Notes under the pieces: generated by a model | Databases searched by the model: none | Told to the model about the DNA's origin: nothing | Seen by the model: the letters and a program-made list of their open reading frames with translations, nothing else | Part shown: piece after piece, positions 57,107 to 64,000 of the stretch | How positions within the stretch are numbered: position 1 is the first letter of the stretch | How the letters are laid out: each line of letters opens with the position of its first letter | Made by a program: the position numbers and the translations under genes | Source of the DNA: Ampullaceana balthica | Lineage: Eukaryota > Mollusca > Gastropoda > Lymnaeidae | Reading direction: 5' to 3' | Assembly: GCA_944989445.1 (NCBI GenBank) | Contig: CALYLW010000209.1 | Coordinates: forward strand, 397,001 to 461,000 | Length of the DNA: 64,000 nt

Positions 57107-57909
57107 TAGGGTTGCCAGATACGTGGACACCAAAAGGAGGGCATAATAAGACAATAAGGAGGACAACAAAGGAGGACATTTTAAATATTTCATTTGAGTC
57201 GTCCCGGATTAAACTTAAAGTCAGTACAATTTTATTGTAATAGCTGCCACTCTCCATGCAAGAGTCTTAAAAAACTGTTCATTTTTGTCTTGTACAAATG
57301 ATTTAGATTGCTGTATTGGTCAAACAATTGCAAATCATCTACAATACCCTTCTCGTTCAAATACAATATACATGCCAAAAGGTCATCAAATTTACATTCT
57401 ATGATATTATCTAAGTACATCCAATTAAAGCATTGAAATTCATCAACAGTTTTCAACCACGTTTCTAAGTAACTAATGCATGCTTCATACATCTGCCAAA
57501 ACTCTTCTTCTTGACCACTTTCCTTAAGTCTTCTCAACATCTCCTTGACTTTCAGTGAAATAAATGTCTCCTCCAATCTATTTTTCAAAACTTACAAGGT
57601 TGTGTGAAGACGGATCATAACCTCCAATACTGGAGTTTCTTCCATTTCATTTCAATGACTGCGATATATTTTAAGCTAGAACTAGATTTTTCGTCCTTGT
57701 CTAGATTTCTAAGTTTTGAATTAGCCATAATCTTTTTTATTTAAAATAAACATACGATGTAATAGTTTTAACAACGATACTTAAAAATTATAATATAAAA
57801 TGTAAGATAGCCGGAGATTTTAAACGATTTTAGCTTTGCCTGCCGGACGGAGAACATTGAGCTAAAAAGGAGGACATGTCCTCCTTCTGCCGGACATCTG
57901 GCAACCCTA
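57107..57909 (-). mobile_element. Second hAT-like transposon (803 bp) nested in the first
   Basis: Ends TAGGGTTGCCAGATACG and, inverted, TAGGGTTGCCAGATGTC. Flanks TGTTTAGC (57099-57106) and TGTTTATC (57910-57917) agree at seven of eight. AGGAGGACA phrases occur near both ends. It interrupts the host element's transposase, so it is the younger insertion. Confidence 0.88.
57232..57588 (-). CDS. 118-codon fragment of a transposase in the nested element
   Basis: Open frame with an acidic, aromatic-rich sequence: EEFWQMYEACISYLETWL, then FQCFNWMYL, FDDLLACILYLNEKG and LFDQYSNLNHL. It resembles the mid-region of arthropod and mollusc hAT-type transposases, where W- and F-rich helices precede the C-terminal domain. 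The start codon is not convincing, and the frame covers less than a quarter of a usual transposase, so it is probably a leftover of an internally deleted element with no activity. Confidence 0.4.
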   Translation of the reverse strand: MKNRLEETFISLKVKEMLRRLKESGQEEEFWQMYEACISYLETWLKTVDEFQCFNWMYLDNIIECKFDDLLACILYLNEKGIVDDLQLFDQYSNLNHLYKTKMNSFLRLLHGEWQLLQ

Positions 57910-58973
57910 TGTTTATCTGAGTTTAAGCTGTGGTTGTCACAGTTTGCAAACAATGTTCTGTGATTTCTGGCACATATTCGCTGTTGAAGACCGGATATAT
58001 GCCCAGTCATTACATCATCATTGTTATGCTATTGTGACCGACAGTCGGCTAGAGGTATGTTATCATATTCAAGTTTCTCTACGATAACCCTTTCAAGGCT
58101 TGCTGCGTCTTTGGAATGTATCTGAACAAAACCTAACAATGATTCTTTAATGGTTACTTTTTTAGTTTAAAAATCCACATGGCGCCCCTTAATGCTCAAT
58201 GGGGGCGCCAAAATCATGCTTGCCAAATGGTTTGTAACGAAGATATTTGTGGAGCTCCAAAATTCAATCTTGCAAACATATTTGAAATTTATTAGTTTAC
58301 ATCAAAATAAATTTAAATAATTAATTTTAATACTCATTTTGGCGCCCCCTAACGTGGCGCCCGGGGACATATGTCCCCCCCTGCACCCCCCTAGCTACGC
58401 CACTGCATCTAAGCAGATGGAAATTTTGCCCATCAGCGACGCCATGTTTTGACAAGAAATAACCAACCAACTTTGTTGAGACGGTTGTTGCTTACAGCAT
58501 AAGATTCGTGTTTTCTTTTTTCTTTTTTTTTCTGTATTAGATAAGAATCAATTTTAGTTGATACACCGTAGCCGAAAGTTACTGCGGAAATTAACGATTA
58601 CTTTCTCGATTAATCGTTCAAAAATGTAACGATTAAAATAGTTTTAACGGTTAATCGACCCATCACTTACTAATTATTGGAAGTCAAAAAGTAAAATAAA
58701 ATAAAAAAATAGCGGCCGATAAATAAAACATAAATTTCCTGACGATTACACGAACATTTTGGTTTTAAACTATTGACTGACGGGAATGATCAAAATGTTG
58801 ATAAAGTTTGCCTACCATGGTTCTAACACTTTGCCTACATATCAAACCAAATGAAAAGTGTATAAAGCTAATGGCAGTAATGGAGTTTGACTCAGAGACA
58901 GAAAATGACAACAGCTCTTCTGATGAATTACTGCGTTACAAAATGGAGATGAAAGTTCCTGAATCCATTAACC

Positions 58974-59148
58974 CAGGGCCGTCTTAACGCATAGGCCCGT
59001 TGGGCATTTGCCCGGGGGCCCACAAGCATAGGGGCCCCATGGGAATATGTTTATATATATAATGTATATTTATTTTCTTATTCCTGCGGGGGAGGGGCCC
59101 AACACCATTTCTTTGCCCGGGGCCCAAAATGGTGTAAAGACGGCTCTG
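58974..59148 (+). mobile_element. hAT-type MITE (175 bp) nested in hAT remnant
   Basis: Identical octamers CATTAACC at 58966-58973 and 59149-59156. Ends CAGGGCCGTCTTAACGC and, inverted, CAGAGCCGTCTTTACAC. The empty site is visible at 35308-35317 in the related copy. Confidence 0.92.
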
Positions 59149-59411
59149 CATTAACCCTCTACAATGGTGGAAACTTAATGAACACCGATAATGTCATTCC
59201 TTGCCAAGACCGTTTTGTGCATACCAGTTACCTCAGTTCCATGTGAATAATTGTTCAGCTCGGCTGGTTATATTGTCAATAAAACCCGCTCATCACTTGA
59301 ACCAAATAATGCCAACACACTTGTCTTTTTGCGTAGTTGGTTAAAAGATGACATATAAAGGAGACATTCCCGTGTTATTTAGATTTTCAACAAGAACGTT
59401 TAATAAGTGTT

Positions 59412-59695
59412 AGGGTACGCGGTGGTCGAGTGGCAGCGCGCTCGACTGGCGTACCGATGGTCACGCACGGGTTCGAATCCATGTCAAGGCAAGGATTTGT
59501 TCCCGGGGCCTAGGGCGTCCCTGATTCACCCAGCTCCGAATGGGTACCTAACACTAGTTAGGCGGCTGGGTAATGCGTGGAACCCACAAAGCCGTGGCCT
59601 GTGAACGCTGCATCACTTGCCAACAGATCATCTGTCATGGTCTGTGGACGCAATTATCTTCTGCATAGAAGGAGCGTCTGTATTGATAAGATAAG
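59412..59695 (+). repeat. Full-length tRNA-derived SINE (284 bp) nested in hAT remnant
   Basis: A-box-like TGGTCGAGTGG at ~59422, B-box GGTTCGAATCC at ~59470, then a body containing GGGTACCTAACACTAGTTAG and a (GATAA)n tail. Flanked by ATAAGTGTT at 59403-59411 and 59696-59704. The uninterrupted site is seen at 35568-35578. RNA polymerase III transcription and LINE-assisted copying are expected for this class. Confidence 0.9.
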
Positions 59696-59790
59696 ATAAG
59701 TGTTGCTTGTGACATCATACATTTTAATTTTTGGCTTTAATCGAAATTAAAAGTTAACGATTAAATTTAAATTAACCGTTAATAGCCCTA

Positions 59791-62224
59791 AAAAATATTA
59801 CTATAAATAGTAATATAAAGAGGGTATGCGTGAGCCTGGCAGGACGTAGCGGCGTAGTGAGAGGGGAGCAAAGTGGGGGGCAAATGCCCCTGGTGGCACT
59901 TTGTTAGGGGCGGCAAATTCCTCGTCGTTAATTATCTTCAAGAATAAATATTGTTAAAATTTGAAATTGTTATCAAAATAAAATAAATAAAAAATAAGAA
60001 ATTGATAAAAGAAAAAAAGGATAAGGAACTATCCTAAAATATGTAAACGCTTCTACTTCTGCTGCCAATACATCAAACTCCATATGGGTATATATTATTC
60101 TGATTACTTATGCTACAGAAATGAAAATCTAAGAGGCTTAAACAGTTTGAGAAAGTGAAACTGATCTGCTAGTAGTAGTAGCTTAATTGCTTCTTCAAAT
60201 TTGACAACCGCTCCTGTTGTAAAAGGGAAAATTACTGTACTCAAAGAATTTCCAATATGAGCCTATCGATTGCCCCGGGCGACACTTTGGGGGGGGGATT
60301 CCTCGTTGTTAATTAGCTTATGGAAAGAAAAACTTTAAAATACATTTAAATAAAAGAAAAGAAAATCCAAGGTAAAATTTAATTTTTAAAAATAAATAAA
60401 CTACATTGAAATAAATCAACGCTTCTAATGCTAAAACGTAAACTGCATAATGAATTTTAAGTCTTCTGGTATTAATGCTATTGAACTGGAAAACCAAGTT
60501 GTTGGAGTAGTATAAGAACACTATGCTGATGTGCTGGTTATTATAATTGATTCAATAGTATCAGCCATTCATCTTGTAGAAGCAAAAATTGCTGTATACG
60601 TAAAATTCCAAATTCAAACATTACTATTTCAACAACACACATGGATTAATTGATATAAATAAATTGCCCGTACATACAGAATTGCGAGATTAAGAGTGTC
60701 AAGCGTATTAACATTAACTTCTCCAAATTAAACACGGACCTCACTCCAAAATAGAGATCACATGGGTACCGCAAAAATGTGAAATAATGTTGCGTATTTA
60801 AATGGATTATTCTCCTAAACGATAAACAAAAAATAATGAAAAATATGCTTGCAGATCAGAGGCTACTCATTAAATCTATTGGAATACTTAAAGGATGCCT
60901 TTGCTAAAATTTAAATTTTATCATATGAAGACCTTATCATTTTAATCGAACCTTCCAGTCAAAGAACAAGTGAGCAAATGTTTGGCGATCAAATGGGATG
61001 TTTAGCCATGTTTTGTAGGGAAAAAAAGTTGCGAAAAGAGTTGGTTCTGAGATTACTGTAGAAATTCTTGTTAGGCTTTGGAAGTTACAGAATTCGGAAT
61101 AGCCCATTTGATTTATTCAAGTTTATTATATTTAAGCTTGTAGTTAAACTGCCTAATATAAAAACATTATTTCAATTGTTCTTTACAGCTGCGAGAGAAG
61201 CTTATCAAAAATTAAGTTCTTGAAAAATTAATTACGATCAATAATGAATACACCGAGATTGACCTTTCTATGGCTATTTTTGGCTATTGGGCGTTGTACT
61301 ACTGACAACATTTATACATCAAAGATTGTGTCATGGGGAAAAGCAGAAAACTTAAATTATTTTTCAAATAATTAAATCTTTTCTACATGTATTTATTTCT
61401 AATATAAAAATGTATAGTGCCCTTATTATTTTCTTTCTTTCTAATAAAAAGTATATTTTCTTTACAGCATCAACATATTTTTCCGTGGAAGGGGCGGAAA
61501 ACATGTATTCTGCCCCGAGCGTCACATACGCACGCTAAGCCGCTGCGAATACTCTTTTTATAGTACTTTTTTAATGGTCTTACAATATGTATCTATGTCC
61601 GTTTCACGTGGTTTGGTAATTGATATTTTAATAAACTTGATGTTACTCTCTTTCTTTGCCCTCAACTTTATCTGCATACCTACCGATACGTTCCAGTACA
61701 GCTTTGCTCGTTTTATATCGTAGAAGAACTTTGCCTTTATTGGAAAAAAGATCTAAATTTAGATTCTTTATTTATTCCATAAATTGACGTGTCTAAGTCA
61801 AGGGTTGTAAATTTTACACCACAAAAAATCGATACTGTAAAACTTTACACACGAGTTTATTATTTTGCAGACGAACGGACTTTCCAAGAAACATTGGAGT
61901 TAACTGCTCCTTTCGGTAGTCTGTTCCTGTATTGATTGTCTTCTTTAAAAATCTATTTAATTCTTAACTTATCAGGTTTCAAAAAATAGTTTAAAAATTA
62001 TATATATATATAATGGGTTTGTTATTTGGTAGCCACACATTTTTTCATCCTAATGGCGTCACAAAAACAAATAAACACCTTATGTTAATGCACACGGGTA
62101 TGTGGGAGGAAGGAGGTTAGAGTAACGCAAGAACATCAAAATCAAATAAATTCCTCGGCTGACACACGCGTCTATTGATTAAATTATAAATATTCCTTTG
62201 AAAACTTCTAGATTTGATTATAAT
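59791..62224. other. Spacer with degenerate repeat pieces
   Basis: A phrase GGCGGCAAATTCCTCGTCGTTAATTA (59,910s) recurs in altered form near 60,285-60,315, and TAGCGGCGTAGTGAG (59,848) is faintly mirrored by CGCTAAGCCGCTG (61,535), suggesting a very old hAT element between. A (TA)n run lies at 61,999-62,012. No gene is supported. Confidence 0.35.
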
Positions 62225-62278
62225 ATCTTATTGGGACGCAATATTCTCTATAGAAGAAGCGTCTGTAACGGATAAGAT
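62225..62278 (+). repeat. SINE tail fragment
   Basis: GGGACGCAATATTCTCTATA through GCGTCTGTAACGGATAAGATT, the end of the SINE family. Confidence 0.6.
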
Positions 62279-62439
62279 TTGGATTATCAGAATCGATTAC
62301 TCTCGCACACAAAAAAAAGATTATTTTTATCAGCAAAGTCTCCCATTATGTCGATGACCGATTATTTGGTGATTACTCGAGGAAAACCTAAAAACTAGTG
62401 GGACCTTTATGCGAGTAACTACAATAAATGACCTGAAAT

Positions 62440-63360
62440 GCACGTGAGATTTGAGATGGCGTCAAAAGGCCCTGAGTCACTAGGTCCCCTTGGGGAATTC
62501 CCCAGCAACTTTCGCCCCTCCACCAAGGAGAGCTAGCCGACGGGGACACCCCCGAGACGGCCCCCCTAGAAGAGAGGGTCGTCTGGGCAGATGGTAGCCG
62601 CACAAGTCGACCTGGTCTGCCCCTCAAGGGAGTTTCCACCCCAAAGGGTGGATGTGGACTTTTCCTACTTTGACCCGCCCTAGCTGCGGCGCCACCACCG
62701 CACAGATTACTGGTCTATATAACCAAGGACTGTCGCAAGATAGGGGGAAACATCATCGTAGACCACCCATGGAGGTGCGGGCAACCGCAACAGCCAACCG
62801 CATAGTGTTGGGTAAGGGCATCCCCATTAGGTTAAGTCTCCTCAGAGCTGACGTCCGACCAAAGTTCTTCACGGCACTTTTTCTAGAATTGTACTTGCCC
62901 ACCTGGCCCTAAACAGTGCCGTTCACTGAAACATCTAGAAAGGGGGACGAAACGGTCGACCCGACCCACAACGGGTACAATGGTTTTCGTCATCGACAGG
63001 GGCACTCTCCACCACGGATGCCCCCTTCTATGTTCCGTACAGCGACTGTAATCATCTGTCTAACCGACTAGTTGACCCTAACCGGACTTCGATGTCTTAC
63101 GTCGTGACTGATAGTTTCGGATTTGAGCAATTTTTCGTATTTTCGTTAAGACTCAACCATTTTCCTCCTGTACACCCGGTAAGGTGCGCCCCTACTAACT
63201 CCTACCCCAGCAGCGTCTTTGTGTATAGAGGGGTGCGGTAAATAAATGGGGATATAGAGAGCGAGGTGGTTTGAGATTGTGACGTGCGGGATAAGGTTCT
63301 TGAGCTCACCATAACTCACCAAAAAACTTGACCCGACAAACACAGGTCTTTGAGGGTACA
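62440..63360. other. GC-richer unclassified block
   Basis: About 0.9 kb with clearly higher GC than its neighbours, many CG dinucleotides and a run of short palindromes (for example GGGGAATTCCCC at 62,492). Open frames on both strands are broken and show no domain I recognise. It may be the 5' region of a retroelement or a short CpG-rich block upstream of the gene at 63,778. Confidence 0.3.
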
Positions 63361-63371
63361 GCTGGCCGAAC

Positions 63372-63625
63372 ACGGCGGGTCGCTTACAGAGGGTCACGGG
63401 TTCGAATCTCCGTGAAAGCAGAGATTTGTTCCCATGTCCAAGGAAGCCCCTGAGTCCACCCAGCTCCGAATGTGTACATGACACTAGTTAAGGAAACAAG
63501 GCACGGCTGGGAATAGCGTGGTCCCTCATAGCCGTTGCTATGAAAGCCGCGTCACATGCCAATACGTTCTTTTAAGAATGAAGGACGCAGTGATGTTCTG
63601 TATATGTAACAGATAAGACGTAAGA
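63372..63625 (+). repeat. tRNA-derived SINE, 5'-truncated diverged copy
   Basis: GGGTTCGAATCTCCG (B-box) followed by CACCCAGCTCCGAATGTG and a GATAAGACGTAAGAC tail, colinear with 59412-59695. Confidence 0.75.
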
Positions 63626-63777
63626 CAACATTCCGAGCCAAAATACTACGGACAACAGGGAATCTTTTCTTTGCAAAATTAATTTTTTTACAGTATAATT
63701 TAATTTGGCCAAAGGACTGAATTTTTACAATATGTTATTTTTGACTCCACAGAACAGTATAAAAGTGACATCAAGCC

Positions 63778-63940
63778 ATGGCTATGAACAGGAAAGTTGC
63801 GATTGGCATCGCCGTTTTCATCGTCATCGCCGTCATCATCGCCATTGCTGTGCCATTGGCTCTCAGAGACTCGGGTGACGATGACGCAACTGTGCCACGC
63901 AGCAGTCCGATTGGTGCGAACTGTTACCCGGAAGCAGAAG
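63778..63940 (+). CDS. First coding exon of a type II membrane protein, possibly GH31 alpha-glucosidase-like
   Basis: 54 codons plus one base, ending GCAGAAG|GTTAGT, a good donor (phase 1). A six-residue basic start (MAMNRK) is followed by a ~22-residue hydrophobic helix (VAIGIAVFIVIAVIIAIAVP), then an acidic/Ser stalk (DSGDDD) and GANCYPEAE. A short cytoplasmic tail, signal anchor, stalk and then a Cys-Pro-Glu motif is the layout of sucrase-isomaltase/maltase-glucoamylase proteins, where that motif opens the trefoil domain. The family assignment rests on little sequence. An acceptor-like CCACAG at 63,752 suggests a 5' untranslated exon upstream; TATAAAA at 63,758 lies too close to the ATG to be its TATA box. 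The remaining exons are outside the window. Confidence 0.5.
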
Positions 63941-64000
63941 GTTAGTCCGAGAGAGGTTATCATCATTACGTCGTTACCTTCTCAATCAGACAAATTCTAT

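Larger units (their letters stand above)
55953..58170 (-). pseudogene. Decayed hAT transposase (ZMYM1/DUF4371-like)
   Basis: Reading 58170 downward gives DDVMTGHISGLQQRI (cf. the conserved GYDGA-x-NMSG block) and CDNHSLNSD, then the nested insertion, then TRWSARPEAVKAIYEGLYEL (~56,985-56,925), a WGIEVDRRITR segment near 56,620, and an uninterrupted 141-codon end (56378-55953) with VSISSCERSFSKLKLILSYL and MGQDRLCDLALLSIE, the hAT dimerisation domain. At least two in-frame stops lie between 56,550 and 56,710, and the N-terminus is not found. The enzyme is dead, though its last 141 codons are still open. Confidence 0.85.
55732..58405 (-). mobile_element. hAT transposon (2674 bp) with decayed transposase and a nested transposon
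   Basis: Identical octamers CATCTAAG at 55724-55731 and 58406-58413. Ends CAGTGGCGTAGCTAGGG and, inverted, CAGTGGCGTAGCTAGGG. GCGCCCGGGGACAT lies next to both ends. The transposase runs on the minus strand and is broken by stops and by an 803-bp insertion at 57107-57909. Confidence 0.95.
58566..59790 (+). mobile_element. hAT remnant (TAGGGCTGC family) with two nested insertions
   Basis: Colinear with 34424-35683. Begins near GCGGAAATTAACGATTAC and ends GTTAATAGCCCTA. It has lost the BED-finger Cys pair and ~480 further bases present in the intron copy. Removing the MITE at 58974-59148 restores the frame ESINPLQWW; a SINE is inserted near its right end. Confidence 0.8.

Noticed and set aside
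62388..62912. 83- and 86-codon frames in the GC-rich block
   Set aside because: No recognisable domain, no splice or promoter context, and raised GC alone favours longer frames.

Overview
The window is nuclear DNA of an invertebrate animal, most likely a gastropod mollusc. Split genes with GT-AG introns, AT-rich spacer, a 713-base assembly gap and a very dense load of DNA transposons rule out a prokaryote. The gastropod guess is an inference from the style of the GPCR and the repeat families; no sequence here proves it.

Only three host genes can be supported. (1) A two-exon class A G-protein-coupled receptor on + (20334-23901, 364 aa), with a 2.5 kb intron that holds two interspersed repeats. 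(2) UTP11, an SSU-processome rRNA-processing factor, on + (29546-37544): eight exons, 249 aa, one GC-AG intron, and introns full of hAT-type insertions. (3) At the right edge, the first coding exon (63778-63940) of a type II membrane or secreted protein, possibly a GH31 alpha-glucosidase-type enzyme, running out of the window. A non-coding first exon near 46.0-46.13 kb is a weak further possibility.

The rest is mostly transposon-derived. 0-10 kb: a ~710-bp tandem duplication split by a structurally complete pogo/Tigger element (1177-4712) with an intact 824-aa transposase that ends in a PHD finger; then interspersed repeats, a 1.3-kb tract of only G and T, and the N gap. 11-18 kb: hAT MITEs, a seven-copy ~105-bp minisatellite, a decayed LINE with a 109-bp insertion carrying a hammerhead-like core. 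24-28 kb: hAT MITE, tRNA-derived SINE, and a 1.7-kb BED-finger hAT element with a palindromic MITE inside. 28-38 kb: UTP11. 38-50 kb: MITEs, SINE copies and two interspersed repeat families. 51-60 kb: three larger hAT elements, two of them hosting younger insertions (a transposon within a transposon at 55732-58405; a MITE plus a SINE within a hAT remnant at 58566-59790). 60-63.6 kb: unclassified repeat-like DNA and another SINE.

Many element boundaries below are fixed by target-site duplications read directly from the sequence (8 bp for hAT, TA for pogo, 9 bp for a SINE), so these calls do not depend on family recognition. The transposons do not form a pathway with the host genes; their main effect is on intron size and on the DNA next to UTP11 and the receptor.
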